Shown here one piece after another: positions 18,156 through 30,023 of a stretch of 64,000 bases of DNA. The translations under genes were made by a program, and so were the position numbers. The stretch is from assembly GCF_016839145.1 (NCBI RefSeq), contig NZ_CP069303.1:496001-560000 (forward strand), read 5' to 3'. Each line of letters opens with the position of its first letter. Position 1 is the stretch's first letter. The notes under the pieces are model-generated. The model had not been told where the DNA came from and did no database searches. It was given only the letters and a program-made list of their open reading frames with translations. This DNA comes from Shinella sp. PSBB067 (lineage in GTDB: Bacteria; Pseudomonadota; Alphaproteobacteria; Rhizobiales; Rhizobiaceae).

Positions 18156-18237
18156 TCATCGAACGGTCACATTTCTTTGAAGTTACTGGCCTCCACACCG
18201 CTTGTTCCCGCCCCAAAGCAGGTATAACGGGGGTGGC

Positions 18238-18286
18238 TGAAGCAATTCGAGGAAAAGTGTCCAGCGGTTTTTCTCCCGACATTGCG
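18238..18286 (+). repeat. Diverged partial copy of the dispersed repeat
   Basis: The stretch GAAGCAATTCGAGGAAAAGT followed by GTCCAGCGGTTTTTCTCC and ATTGCG resembles the first hairpin module of the 104-bp element, with clear sequence drift. It lies in the 172-bp gap before the DsbA-like gene. Confidence 0.5.
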
Positions 18287-18327
18287 GCAACGACCAGAAT
18301 TCTACATCCCTTCCGACAGGAGAGACC

Positions 18328-19152
18328 ATGTCCCTTTCCGAAATGAGCCTGATGAAGCGCCTCCTGACCGGCGTCGCCGTGGCGGCGCTCGCCGTGACGC
18401 TCGCCGCCTGCTCCGACGAGAAGAAGGAGGAGACCGCCAAGGCTCCCGAAACCACGACCAGCGAAACCGCAAGCGCAACGCCCGCTCCGGCCACGACGAG
18501 CGAGACCACCGCCGCGACGACCGAAACGGCGCAGGCCCCGGCCGCCGCAGCCAAGTCTGTCGAGCTTCCCTCCTCCGAGGGCAGCGTCGACATGGCGGAG
18601 GTGCTGAAGGCCGGCGCCCTGCCGGACATGGCGCTCGGCGAGGCGAACGCCCCGGTCACCATCGTCGAATACATGTCGACGACCTGCCCGCATTGCGCCG
18701 CCTTCCACAACAACACCTTCGACGCCATCAAGACGAAGTATGTCGACAGCGGCAAGGTGCGCTTCATCGTGCGCGAGTTCCCGTTCGATCCGCGCGCGGC
18801 GGCCGCCTTCATGCTGGCGCGCTGCAACCCGCAGGACACGACGAAGCTCAACGAGGCCGCGCAGTATTTCCCGATGATCTCCATGCTGATGAAGCAGCAG
18901 GAGACCTGGGCCGGCGCGCAGGACGGCCGCGAAGCGCTGCTGCAGATGTCCAAGCTTGCCGGTTTTACACAGGAGAGCTTCCAGGCCTGCTTGACGAACC
19001 AGAAGCTTCTGGATGATGTGAACGCGGTACGCGAGCGCGGTGCCAAGGAATTCGGTGTCGCAGCGACCCCGACCTTCCTGATCAACGGCAAGCGCTATTC
19101 GGGGGACATGTCGGTTGACACCATGTCGGCCCTCATCGACAGCATGCTCTGA
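18328..19152 (+). CDS. DsbA-family thiol oxidoreductase, lipoprotein
   Basis: A 274-residue envelope protein of the DsbA/thioredoxin fold. It has a lipoprotein signal with lipobox Cys28 in VTLAACSD, then a Thr/Ala/Glu-rich linker (about 30-80), then the thioredoxin domain with active site CPHC (120-123) and cis-proline region GVAATPTFLINGKRY. The linker should hold the domain away from the membrane. Such proteins oxidise or isomerise periplasmic disulfides. AGGAGA lies just upstream of the ATG. A hairpin with TTTT ends the unit. Confidence 0.93.
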   Translation: MSLSEMSLMKRLLTGVAVAALAVTLAACSDEKKEETAKAPETTTSETASATPAPATTSETTAATTETAQAPAAAAKSVELPSSEGSVDMAEVLKAGALPDMALGEANAPVTIVEYMSTTCPHCAAFHNNTFDAIKTKYVDSGKVRFIVREFPFDPRAAAAFMLARCNPQDTTKLNEAAQYFPMISMLMKQQETWAGAQDGREALLQMSKLAGFTQESFQACLTNQKLLDDVNAVRERGAKEFGVAATPTFLINGKRYSGDMSVDTMSALIDSML

Positions 19153-19171
19153 TCCTTCGACCGGATTTTCG

Positions 19172-19204
19172 GCGGGCGACGGCGGAAGCCGTGCGCCCGC
19201 TTTT
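19172..19204 (+). terminator. Rho-independent terminator of the DsbA gene
   Basis: GCGGGCGACGGC (19172-19183) pairs with GCCGTGCGCCCGC (19188-19200) with one bulged G, followed by TTTT (19201-19204). Confidence 0.75.
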
Positions 19205-19239
19205 CATTGGTCGGTGGCGTCCGTCCTCATGGGTGCCGC

Positions 19240-22200
19240 ATGAAATTCACCAAGCTCCGCCTCCTCGGCTTCAAGTCCTTCGTCGAGCCCACCGAATTCG
19301 TCATCGAGCGGGGCCTGACCGGCGTCGTCGGGCCGAACGGCTGCGGCAAGTCGAACCTCGTCGAGGCGCTGCGCTGGGTGATGGGGGAGAATTCCTACAA
19401 GAACATGCGCGCGTCCGGCATGGACGACGTCATCTTCTCCGGCTCCGGCAACCGCCCGGCGCGCAACACCGCCGAAGTCGGCCTCTATCTCGACAATTCC
19501 GACCGCACCGCGCCCGCCGCCTTCAACGGCGAGGACGAGATCCAGGTGACGCGCCGCATCGAGCGCGAGAACGGCTCGATCTACCGCATCAACGGCAAGG
19601 AGGCGCGCGCCAAGGATGTGCAGCTCCTCTTCGCCGACGCCTCGACCGGCGCCCGTTCGCCCTCCATGGTGGGGCAGGGCCGCATCGGCGAACTCATCCA
19701 GGCGAAGCCCCAGGCCCGCCGCCAGCTTCTCGAAGAGGCCGCCGGCATTTCCGGGCTCCATTCCCGCCGCCACGAGGCCGAACTGCGCCTGCGCGCCGCC
19801 GAGACCAATCTCGAACGGCTCGAAGACGTCACCTCGCAGCTCGACAGCCAGATCGAGAGCCTGAAGCGCCAGTCGCGCCAGGCGAACCGCTTCAAGGCGC
19901 TCTCGGCCGACATCCGTCGCCACGAGGCGATGCTGCTGCATATCCGCTGGGCGCAGGCCAAGGAGGCCGAGGGCGAGGCGGAAAGCCAGCTCAACCAGGC
20001 GACCTCGCTCGTCGCCGAGCGCGCCAATGCGCAGATGCAGGCCGCCAAGGACCAGGCCGTCGCCAGCCTGAAACTGCCGGAACTGCGCGAGAACGAGGCC
20101 AAGCTCGCCGCCGTCCTTCAGCGCCTGCAAATCGCCCGCGCGCAGCTCGAAGAGGATTCCGCCCGGCTGCTGCGCCGCCGCGACGAACTCACCCGCCGCC
20201 TCGCCCAGCTCGCCGAGGATATTTCCCGCGAGGAACGCATGGTGGCCGACAATGCCGCCGTGCTGGAGCGGCTGACGGCGGAGGAGGAGGAAATCGGCGA
20301 GATCCTCGCCGAGGCCGACGAGCGCGCCGAGGCCGCCCGCGAGACGATGGACGAGGCCGCCGCGAAACTCTCCGAAAGCGAAGCCGCCCTTGCCGCCGTC
20401 ACCGCCGAGCGTGCGGAGGCGCAGGCCGTGCGCAACCAGCTCGAAAAGGCGATCCGCGATCTTTCCGAGCGCCACCTCCGCCTCGGCCAGCAGCTCGATG
20501 CGCAGGCGCGCGAGCTTGAGGAGATGGATGTGCGCATCGCCGCGCTTCCCGACCCGGAGGAGCGCCGCGCGGCCGTGCAGTCCGCCGAGGAGGCGCTGGA
20601 GGCGGCCGGCGACATGCTCGTCGCCGTCGAGGAAGCCCTGGAAGAAGCCCGCTTCAACGAATCGGCCCTGCGCGGCCCGGTCGATGCCGCCCGCGCGCGC
20701 CTTGCCGGCATCGAGACGGAAGCCCGCACCATCCGCCGCATGCTGGAGGCCGGTGCTGCCGGCGGTTCCTTCGCCCCCGTCGTGGAGGAGGTCGATGTCG
20801 ACCGCGGCTATGAAACCGCGCTCGGCGCCGCGCTCGGCGACGATCTCGATTCGCCTGCGGATGTCGACGCCCCCGTGCACTGGCGGCAATCCGGCGACGC
20901 CTCGGGCGACGCCGCCCTGCCGGACGGCGTGCCCGCGCTGATTACCCATGTCCGTGCGCCAAAAGTCCTGCACCGCCGCCTCGCCCAGATCGGCATTGCG
21001 GCAAGCGTGGAGCAGGCGCTGTCGCTCCTGCCGAAGCTGAGGCCCGGCCAGCGGCTCGTCACCCGCGAGGGCGCGGTCTTCCGCTGGGACGGCCACGTCA
21101 CCGGCGCCGATGCGCCGAGCGCCGCCGCCCTTCGCCTCGAACAGAAGAACCGCCTTTCCGAACTCGAAACCGAGGCGGAAGACGCCCGCGCGGCGCTCGC
21201 CGAAGCGGAAGCCGATCTTGCCCGCGCCACTGAAGCGATCCGCGCCGAGACGCAGCGCCAGCAGGCGGCGCGCGAGGCCCAGCGGAACGCCACCCGCACG
21301 CTGGCCGAAGCGCGCGAGGCGCTGGAAGCGGCCGAGCGCGCCTCCGGCGACCTCATCCGCCGCCGCGCCGTGCTCTCGGAAACGCGCGCGCAGATCGAAA
21401 CCCAGGTCGAGGAAGCGGCGCAATCGCTGGAGGATGCCCGCGACGCGCTGGACGACGCCCCCGACCTCGCCGATCTCGACCTGCGCCTGCGCACCCACAC
21501 GATGGACGTCGCCACCGACCGCGCGACGCTCGCCGAGGCCCGCGCCGCCCACGACGGCCTTGCCCGCGAGATGGCCGACCGCCGCCGCCGCCTCATGGCC
21601 ATCTCGGCCGAGCGCGAGACGTGGCGGAGCCGCGCCGCCAATGCGCAAGGCCACATCGCCACCCTGCGCGAGCGCGAAGGCGAGGCCCGCGAGGAGATGG
21701 AAGAGCTCGCCGAGGCTCCCGACGAGATCGAGGAAAAGCGCCGTGAGCTCCTGACCGGCCTCACCAATGCCGAGGCCGCCCGCCGCGAAGCCGCCGATGC
21801 CCTCCAGGAAGCCGAGAACCGCCAGCGCGAGGCCGACCGCCTCGCCGCGACCGCCCTCTCGCAGCTCGCCGAGGCCCGCGAGACGCGCGGGCGCGCGGAG
21901 GAACGCCTCGTCTCCGCCCGCGAGCGCCGCGTCGAGGGCGAGGCGCGCATCCGCGAGGCGCTGTCCTGCGCGCCGCACGAGGCCCTGCGCCTCACCGGCC
22001 ACCCCGCAGACGCCCCGTTGCCCGACCCGCGCGAGCGCGAACGGGAGCTCGACCGGCTGAAGATGGAGCGCGAGCGGCTCGGCGCCGTCAACCTGCGCGC
22101 CGAGGAGGAGCAGAAGGAGCTCACCGAGAAGCTCGACGCCCTCGTCGCCGAGCGGGAAGACATCATCGAGGCGATCCGCAAGCTGCGCTCGGCCATCCAG

Positions 22201-22704
22201 AGCCTCAACCGCGAAGGCCGCGAGCGCCTGCTTGCCGCCTTCGATGTCGTCAACGTGCAGTTCCAGCGCCTTTTCACCCATCTCTTCGGCGGCGGCACGG
22301 CGGAGCTGCAGCTCATCGAGAGCGACGACCCGCTCGATGCCGGCCTCGAAATCCTCGCCCGCCCGCCCGGCAAGAAGCCGCAGACCATGACGCTGCTGTC
22401 CGGCGGCGAGCAGGCGCTGACGGCCATGGCCCTGATCTTCGCCGTCTTCCTCACCAATCCCGCGCCGATCTGCGTGCTGGACGAGGTCGACGCGCCGCTC
22501 GACGACCACAATGTCGAACGCTACTGCAACCTGATGGACGAGATGGCGGCCTCCACCGAGACCCGTTTCGTCATCATCACCCACAACCCCATCACCATGG
22601 CCCGCATGAACCGCCTCTTCGGCGTCACCATGGCCGAGCAGGGCGTCTCGCAGCTCGTGTCGGTGGACCTGCAGACGGCGGAGCAGTTGCGCGAAGCCTC
22701 CTGA
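19240..22704 (+). CDS. smc: Chromosome segregation ATPase SMC
   Basis: A 1154-residue SMC protein, which with ScpA and ScpB compacts and segregates the chromosome. Walker A is GPNGCGKSN (31-39), the Q-loop area follows, long heptad-rich coiled coils run from about 170 to 500 and 640 to 990, the hinge is about 510-620, and the C-terminal head has the signature LLSGGEQALTA and Walker B CVLDEVDAPLDD. The start MKFTKLRLLGFKSF at 19240 is the family-typical one; an in-frame upstream start at 19207 would lie in the terminator. Confidence 0.97.
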   Translation: MKFTKLRLLGFKSFVEPTEFVIERGLTGVVGPNGCGKSNLVEALRWVMGENSYKNMRASGMDDVIFSGSGNRPARNTAEVGLYLDNSDRTAPAAFNGEDEIQVTRRIERENGSIYRINGKEARAKDVQLLFADASTGARSPSMVGQGRIGELIQAKPQARRQLLEEAAGISGLHSRRHEAELRLRAAETNLERLEDVTSQLDSQIESLKRQSRQANRFKALSADIRRHEAMLLHIRWAQAKEAEGEAESQLNQATSLVAERANAQMQAAKDQAVASLKLPELRENEAKLAAVLQRLQIARAQLEEDSARLLRRRDELTRRLAQLAEDISREERMVADNAAVLERLTAEEEEIGEILAEADERAEAARETMDEAAAKLSESEAALAAVTAERAEAQAVRNQLEKAIRDLSERHLRLGQQLDAQARELEEMDVRIAALPDPEERRAAVQSAEEALEAAGDMLVAVEEALEEARFNESALRGPVDAARARLAGIETEARTIRRMLEAGAAGGSFAPVVEEVDVDRGYETALGAALGDDLDSPADVDAPVHWRQSGDASGDAALPDGVPALITHVRAPKVLHRRLAQIGIAASVEQALSLLPKLRPGQRLVTREGAVFRWDGHVTGADAPSAAALRLEQKNRLSELETEAEDARAALAEAEADLARATEAIRAETQRQQAAREAQRNATRTLAEAREALEAAERASGDLIRRRAVLSETRAQIETQVEEAAQSLEDARDALDDAPDLADLDLRLRTHTMDVATDRATLAEARAAHDGLAREMADRRRRLMAISAERETWRSRAANAQGHIATLREREGEAREEMEELAEAPDEIEEKRRELLTGLTNAEAARREAADALQEAENRQREADRLAATALSQLAEARETRGRAEERLVSARERRVEGEARIREALSCAPHEALRLTGHPADAPLPDPRERERELDRLKMERERLGAVNLRAEEEQKELTEKLDALVAEREDIIEAIRKLRSAIQSLNREGRERLLAAFDVVNVQFQRLFTHLFGGGTAELQLIESDDPLDAGLEILARPPGKKPQTMTLLSGGEQALTAMALIFAVFLTNPAPICVLDEVDAPLDDHNVERYCNLMDEMAASTETRFVIITHNPITMARMNRLFGVTMAEQGVSQLVSVDLQTAEQLREAS

Positions 22705-22729
22705 GCCCATGGAACAAAAGCCCGTCCAA

Positions 22730-22771
22730 TGCATTAGTCAGCGCCTGCGCGATCCCGCAGGCGACAATGCA
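22730..22771. other. Stem-loop between smc and the small membrane gene
   Basis: CGCCTGCG (22742-22749) pairs with CGCAGGCG (22756-22763) and an outer TGCATT (22730) pairs with AATGCA (22766-22771). There is no T tract. It may end smc transcripts or act in the leader of the next gene, which starts at 22786. Confidence 0.4.
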
Positions 22772-22785
22772 ATCGGGGACCAAAC

Positions 22786-22932
22786 GTGAACAGAAACGCA
22801 CTTTACATGATCATCGGCGCCCTCATCGTCGTGGTGGCCGGCTTTTCCTATTATGCCTGGCAGCAGGAGAAGAAGCCTGACGGCGTGGAGATCCAGTTGA
22901 ACGAGCAGGGCCTTTCCATCCAGGAAAACTGA
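22786..22932 (+). CDS. Small single-span membrane protein
   Basis: A 48-residue protein from a GTG start with GGGGA six bases upstream. It begins MNRNALYM, has one hydrophobic helix (IIGALIVVVAGFSYYAW) and a charged tail ending QGLSIQEN. One transmembrane segment with a short cytoplasmic start is predicted. I recognise no family motif beyond small conserved rhizobial membrane proteins. It stands alone between smc and ppdK and is too short for many gene finders. Confidence 0.7.
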   Translation: MNRNALYMIIGALIVVVAGFSYYAWQQEKKPDGVEIQLNEQGLSIQEN

Positions 22933-23097
22933 GCCGGCCGCTGAAGCCGTGTTCCGCCGGGACGCGGCTTTCATCGTCCTCGCGCTATGTTGCATTGCCG
23001 TCGCAAAATTGATGCGTTGCAGCAAAATTCCCTTCGCGCCGCGTTTTCAAAGGGATGCAGTTCCTGTAGATTGTGCGCACGCATTTGGGAGGCGTCG

Positions 23098-25767
<2,670 letters not shown>

Positions 25768-25779
25768 TGCCCGGGCCGG

Positions 25780-26034
25780 TCAGTGCCGGCGCTCGCGCAC
25801 GATGATGACCGGCGGCGGCATGTAGAGCGCGTCGCGGCTTGCCCGGCGCAGCGATGCCCGGCGGTCGAGATCGATGCGCTGGAGGCACTCGGCGAAGGCA
25901 TCGGTGCGCGGGCGGAAGCCGTAGCCGACGCAGCGGTTCTCGTCCGCCATGCGGGCTTCCTCCGCCGTCTGGCAGCCCGCGACGACAAGGGCGGTGACGG
26001 CAAGGGCGGCTAGTCTTTGGAACATCGTGGACAT
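25780..26034 (-). CDS. Small predicted lipoprotein
   Basis: An 84-residue protein with a lipoprotein signal (MSTMFQRLAALAVTALVVAGC, lipobox VVAGC). The mature part has two further Cys (NRCVGYGF, AECLQR) and a basic C-terminal tail. CCGGAG precedes the ATG at 26034, which supports this start over the in-frame Met at 26094. Its function is unknown. It converges with ppdK, only 12 bases apart. Confidence 0.7.
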   Translation of the reverse strand: MSTMFQRLAALAVTALVVAGCQTAEEARMADENRCVGYGFRPRTDAFAECLQRIDLDRRASLRRASRDALYMPPPVIIVRERRH

Positions 26035-26176
26035 GTCGGCTCCGGACGGTCTGTTGCGTGCCATGGAGATAGGCCGCGACGGGCGCGCCGGCAAGACGTC
26101 GAGCGGTCTCCATGGACGCGATTTTGCATCCCGTAGCGTCGCGCGGAGAGCCGGCTGCTTCCCGGTCGGAATCGCC

Positions 26177-26557
26177 CTAGATGCGCTGCAGCACGTCGAC
26201 GAAGGCCTCCGCGAAGCGTTTCAGGCCCTCGGTCTGCGGATCGGGATTTTCCACCCGCACGGCCGCGCCTTCCGCATCGAGCAGGGCGAAGACCACGGAG
26301 AGCGCGCCGTCCTCGCTGTTCGGCAAGCGCAGCGCCGCGATGCGCAGGCAGTCTTCCGCAAGGCCGGAGGCGGGCAGGTCGAAGAGGAAATCGCCACCGA
26401 CCTGGTCCGCCGCATTGCGCACGGCATCGGCGAAGCTCTCCGCGTCGCCGGAAAATCCGTCGAGCGAAAGTTCGAGTTCCAGAAGCTCCAGGGGGAGGGC
26501 GGGTTCGCCAGCATTGCTGGCAACAGGTGTGTCGGCGGCTGTCTGCGTCGGCAACAT
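26177..26557 (-). CDS. Acidic hypothetical protein
   Basis: A 126-residue acidic protein without membrane segments or a signal peptide. AGGAG seven bases before the ATG at 26557 and codon use like its neighbours support expression. Features are a leucine-rich stretch PLELLELELSLDGFSGD and an amphipathic C-terminal helix. I do not recognise the family and give no function. Confidence 0.6.
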   Translation of the reverse strand: MLPTQTAADTPVASNAGEPALPLELLELELSLDGFSGDAESFADAVRNAADQVGGDFLFDLPASGLAEDCLRIAALRLPNSEDGALSVVFALLDAEGAAVRVENPDPQTEGLKRFAEAFVDVLQRI

Positions 26558-26800
26558 CGTCTTGCTCCTAGATCAATTCCAGCAGTCCTGCGAAGCGGCC
26601 TCGTCCGCAGGCGCGTGAATCGGATACCCCCGTTTATGAAAACTCGTTAACGAGCGTGGCAAATTTGCGGCACGCAAGGATTTTCGTTCTCGTCCCGGCG
26701 AAAACCCCTGCCATGGTGACGCACCGGGCCGGTGGAAAACGCGGCCTCTTTGCGCTAGGGAGAAAGGGCGGCAGCGGCGCCGCGAGCATCCGGTGAGGCC

Positions 26801-27712
26801 ATGGCGATCACGATCCAGTACGAACGGCCCGTTTCCCATGCGGCGCACTGGGCCCGGCGGCTCTCGCTTTTTTCCTGCCTGCTGTTCGTCGCCGTCGTGC
26901 TGTCGCATCGCTTCGGCCCGCTGACCACGCCGCATTTCCTCGCGCTGGCCGGTTTCGCCTCGATGACGGCGGCGCTGGCGGTGGTGCTCGCGGCGATCGG
27001 CCTTGCACGCCTGTGGCAGGTCGGCGCGCGGGGCGGCAAGGCTTCGCTCGCGGCGCTGCTTTTCGCGCTGCTGCCGCTCGCCGTCGCGGCGGCGGCGCTC
27101 TATTCCTATTTCTACAAGCCGGCCCTCTACGACGTGACGACGGACACCGTTTCCGTCCCGCCCTGGCTTGCCGTGCCCTCGGCCGAGCAGGACTGGCTGC
27201 CGCGCGCGGCCATGGTGACGCCGCGCGACCGCGAGGTACAGCTCGAAGCCTATCCCGGCCTTTCCGGCCGGCGCTACGAGGGCGCGCTCGACCGCGTCCA
27301 CCAGGGCGCGCGCAAGGTCGCCGCCGCCTACGGCATCGCGATCACCGCCGAGGACGGCCTCGACAACATCCTCGCCGATCTCGAGGACCTCGTCGTGGAC
27401 CCGAACAAGGTGGCGCGCAGCGCCGAGGCGCTCGGCGAGGTGCCGATTCCCGAGGCCCGCCCGCTTGAGGCGCCGCTGGAGCCGCATGCCGCCGGCAGCG
27501 GCGACGTGCTCCTGCAGGGCGAGTGGCGCTCGCCGGTCTTCGGCTTCCGCTTCGATGTGGTGATCCGCCTGCGCGAGGAGGCGGAGACGACGCTGGTCGA
27601 CATGCGCGCTGCCTCGCGTTACGGGCCGCACGATCTCGGCATCGGTGCCGAACTCGTGGAAGGCTATCTCAAGGCGCTCGACGCCGAACTGCTCGGCATC
27701 GCAGGCGACTGA
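26801..27712 (+). CDS. DUF1499 membrane protein
   Basis: A 303-residue protein. Three hydrophobic segments in the first 110 residues (LSLFSCLLFVAVVL, FLALAGFASMTAALAVVLAA, ALLFALLPLAVAAAALYSY) anchor it in the inner membrane. The remainder is the DUF1499 domain, recognised from YDVTTD, the region around VAAAYGIAI and the WRSPVFGFRFDVVIRLR strand with DMRAASRYGPHDLG. The function of this family is unknown. GAGG lies directly upstream of the ATG. It converges with the MBL-fold gene without a gap. Confidence 0.88.
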   Translation: MAITIQYERPVSHAAHWARRLSLFSCLLFVAVVLSHRFGPLTTPHFLALAGFASMTAALAVVLAAIGLARLWQVGARGGKASLAALLFALLPLAVAAAALYSYFYKPALYDVTTDTVSVPPWLAVPSAEQDWLPRAAMVTPRDREVQLEAYPGLSGRRYEGALDRVHQGARKVAAAYGIAITAEDGLDNILADLEDLVVDPNKVARSAEALGEVPIPEARPLEAPLEPHAAGSGDVLLQGEWRSPVFGFRFDVVIRLREEAETTLVDMRAASRYGPHDLGIGAELVEGYLKALDAELLGIAGD

Positions 27713-28648
27713 TCAGAGCCCCGGCGCGGGGAAGTAGAGCCCATGGAGCGACGGCGGCCCCTCGGTGACGACCTCGCCGCGCGCCACGAGGTCCTCCAGA
27801 TGCGCCAGCACGGAGAGCGCCGCCGCGCCATGCAGGCGCGGATCGGTCTCGCGGTAGATCACCTTCACCATATCAGCGATCAGCCGGTCGCCGGCGCGGA
27901 TGCGCTGGAGGACCGCCCGCTCGCGCATGCGCCGGTGCGTACGCAGCCCGCGCAGGAACGAGGCGGGCTCCTTCACCGGCCCGCCGTGGCCCGGAAAGTA
28001 GATGCGGTCGTCCCGTTTCAGCAGCCGCTCCAGCGAGGCCATGTAGTCCGCCATCGCGCCGTCGGGCGGGGCGACGATGGTGGTGGCCCAGGCCATCACA
28101 TGGTCGGCGGAAAAGACGATCCCGTCAGGCCCGTCGAGCGCGAAGGCGGCGTGGTTGGCGGTATGGCCGGGGGTCAGCAGCGCCGTCAGCGCCCAGCCGT
28201 CGCCCTCGACCGTCTCGCCGTCGCCGAGCGCGATGTCGGGCACGAAATCCGTGTCCGAGCTTTCGGCGAAGGGGTTGCGTTCCCCGGCGTGGAGCGGCCG
28301 CGCCGCGCGGTGCGGCCCTTCGGCGACGATCAGCGCGCCCGTCTGCGCCTTGAGGCGGCGGGCGAGCGGGGAATGGTCGCGATGCGTGTGGCTGACGGCG
28401 ATATGCGTCACCTCGCGCCCGGCAAGCGCCTGCATCAGCGCCCGGAAATGCGCCTCGTCCTCCGGCCCCGGATCGATCACCGCCACCGAACGGTCGCCGA
28501 CGATGTAGCTGTTCGTGCCGTGGAAGGTGAAGGGGCTCGGGTTGTTGACGGTGATGCGCTGCACGCGCGGGGCCACCGGCACGGTCTCGCCATAGGCCGG
28601 CTGGAAGGCGAGGTCGAAGCGTGGGGCGTCCTGCCTGGCGGCGCTCAC
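27713..28648 (-). CDS. MBL-fold metallohydrolase
   Basis: A 311-residue metallo-beta-lactamase-fold hydrolase of the glyoxalase II/LACTB2-like group. The metal motif is SHTHRDHSPLARRL, further ligands are the His in TPGHTANH, the Asp in SADHVMAW and the His in FPGHGGPV. A C-terminal helical part (RERAVLQRIRAGDR) is typical of LACTB2-like proteins. The substrate is unknown. The start is a GTG at 28648, seven bases after the stop of the cupin gene on the same strand, so the two form an operon. Confidence 0.88.
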   Translation of the reverse strand: MSAARQDAPRFDLAFQPAYGETVPVAPRVQRITVNNPSPFTFHGTNSYIVGDRSVAVIDPGPEDEAHFRALMQALAGREVTHIAVSHTHRDHSPLARRLKAQTGALIVAEGPHRAARPLHAGERNPFAESSDTDFVPDIALGDGETVEGDGWALTALLTPGHTANHAAFALDGPDGIVFSADHVMAWATTIVAPPDGAMADYMASLERLLKRDDRIYFPGHGGPVKEPASFLRGLRTHRRMRERAVLQRIRAGDRLIADMVKVIYRETDPRLHGAAALSVLAHLEDLVARGEVVTEGPPSLHGLYFPAPGL

Positions 28649-28655
28649 GGCAGCG

Positions 28656-28952
28656 TCACTTGTATTCGATTTCGATGAAGCTCATCGGCTTGTCGCCGCC
28701 ATTGACGACATTGTGCGCGATGCCCGCCTCGCGCCGGTAGACCGCGCCGGCCTTGGTGTGGACGCGCCGCTCTCCCGTCTCCTCCTCCAGGAGGAAGTCG
28801 CAGTCCGTCATCGGCACGACCACGTAGCCGAGCCCGTGCACATGATGGCCGGTATCGGCGCCGGGCTCGAAATCCCAGCGGGTCACGCGCACCACCTGGT
28901 CGTCGAGGAGGATCGTGGGCACGGCCGGCGGGCGGGCGCGGAACTGGGACAT
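28656..28952 (-). CDS. Small cupin-domain protein
   Basis: A 98-residue single cupin domain. The first motif is seen in GADTGHHVHGLGYVVVP, with a double His, and the second in REAGIAHNVVN. The fold usually binds a divalent metal and a small molecule; the substrate is unknown. It is the first gene of a two-gene unit with the MBL-fold hydrolase. Confidence 0.83.
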   Translation of the reverse strand: MSQFRARPPAVPTILLDDQVVRVTRWDFEPGADTGHHVHGLGYVVVPMTDCDFLLEEETGERRVHTKAGAVYRREAGIAHNVVNGGDKPMSFIEIEYK

Positions 28953-29130
28953 GGCGGCTCCTCGTCAGGAAAGCAGGATCTGGCCGGACCCTATCGCCGC
29001 GCCGCCCGCCTGCCAAGCGCGAAGACGGGCCCGCCGCGAAATCGCGCGGGACTGCGGACAATAATCGCGGCAAAGCGGAACATAGGCATTGTCCGCGCCC
29101 TCCCGCTTTGCTATCAGGCTCCCGCCGTGT

Positions 29131-29204
29131 TGGGGCGTCGCCAAGCGGTAAGGCACCGGTTTTTGGTACCGGCATTCCCAGGTTCGAATCCTGGCGCCCC
29201 AGCC
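29131..29204 (+). tRNA. tRNA-Gln (anticodon TTG)
   Basis: A full cloverleaf: acceptor TGGGGCG/CGCCCCA, D arm GCCAAGCGGTAAGGC, anticodon stem CCGGT/ACCGG with loop TTTTGGT (anticodon TTG), T arm CCAGGTTCGAATCCTGG, and an encoded CCA at 29202-29204. It reads CAA glutamine codons. Its 3' end marks the left border of the accessory part of the window. Confidence 0.97.
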
Positions 29205-29316
29205 ACGGCTTTCAGGCCGCGCTTGCGAAAGTCGGGTATCGAAGGCTCGCCGCCTCTTCTTCTTGTGGAACGTTCGGTGCTATCACCGTCTTTCAACGAA
29301 AGACGGGAGATCGAGC

Positions 29317-30021
29317 ATGAGCGCGAACAAGGTAGCCGTAATCACCGCGGGCGGCAGCGGCATGGGGGCGGCGTCCGCGCGGCGGCTTGCGGCTGACGGC
29401 TTCAAGGTCGCGATCCTGTCCTCCTCGGGCAAGGGCGAGGCGCTGGCGAAGGAACTGGGCGGCGTCGGCGTGACCGGGTCCAACCAGTCGAACGAGGACC
29501 TGAAGGGGCTCGTCGATCTCGCCGTCTCGACCTTCGGGCGCATCGACGTGCTGGTCAACAGCGCCGGCCACGGGCCGCGCGCCGAGATCACCGCCATCAG
29601 CGACGAGGACTGGCACAAGGGCATGGACACCTACCTGATGAACGTCATCCGTCCCGTGCGGCTGGTGACGCCCGTCATGCGCGAGCAGAAGGCCGGCTCG
29701 ATCGTCAACATCTCCACCGCCTGGGCCTTCGAGCCGTCCTCGATGTTCCCCACCTCGGCGGTCTTCCGCGCCGGGCTTGCCGCCTACACCAAGATCTTCG
29801 CCGATACCTACGCGGCTGAGAACGTCCGCATCAACAATGTCCTGCCGGGCTGGATCGACAGCCTGCCGGGCACCGAGGAGCGGCGCGAGAGCGTGCCCAT
29901 GAAGCGCTACGGCACCATGGAGGAGATCGCCGCGACCGTCGCCTTCCTCGCCTCCGAGGGCGCCGGCTACATCACCGGCCAGAACATCCGCGTCGACGGC
30001 GGCCTGACGCGCTCCGTCTGA
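29317..30021 (+). CDS. SDR-family protein lacking the usual Tyr-Lys pair
   Basis: A 234-residue short-chain dehydrogenase/reductase. The cofactor loop TAGGSGMGAASA, the NSAG motif (NNAG position), SIVNIS and the C-terminal GYITGQNIRVDGGL are all there. The active-site YxxxK is replaced: where YSASKAA is expected the sequence reads TSAVFRA, so the catalytic Tyr and Lys are absent. It may bind NAD(P)H without normal SDR catalysis or use another mechanism. GGGAG seven bases before 29317 fixes the start. It converges with the methyltransferase gene. Confidence 0.87.
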   Translation: MSANKVAVITAGGSGMGAASARRLAADGFKVAILSSSGKGEALAKELGGVGVTGSNQSNEDLKGLVDLAVSTFGRIDVLVNSAGHGPRAEITAISDEDWHKGMDTYLMNVIRPVRLVTPVMREQKAGSIVNISTAWAFEPSSMFPTSAVFRAGLAAYTKIFADTYAAENVRINNVLPGWIDSLPGTEERRESVPMKRYGTMEEIAATVAFLASEGAGYITGQNIRVDGGLTRSV

Positions 30022-30023
30022 CG

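Noticed and set aside
19204..22734. Open frame of 1176 codons on the minus strand
   Set aside because: It mirrors smc exactly. The composition is low-complexity and no ribosome site or domain is seen.
26572..26610. AGATCAATTCCAGCAGTCC near 26.57 kb as a further copy of the dispersed repeat
   Set aside because: Only the first dozen bases are similar and the palindromic structure is missing; chance likeness cannot be excluded.
26643..26654. CTCGTTAACGAG palindrome before the DUF1499 gene
   Set aside because: It is only 12 bp long, occurs once, and lies about 150 bases from the next start; no regulatory claim can be supported.
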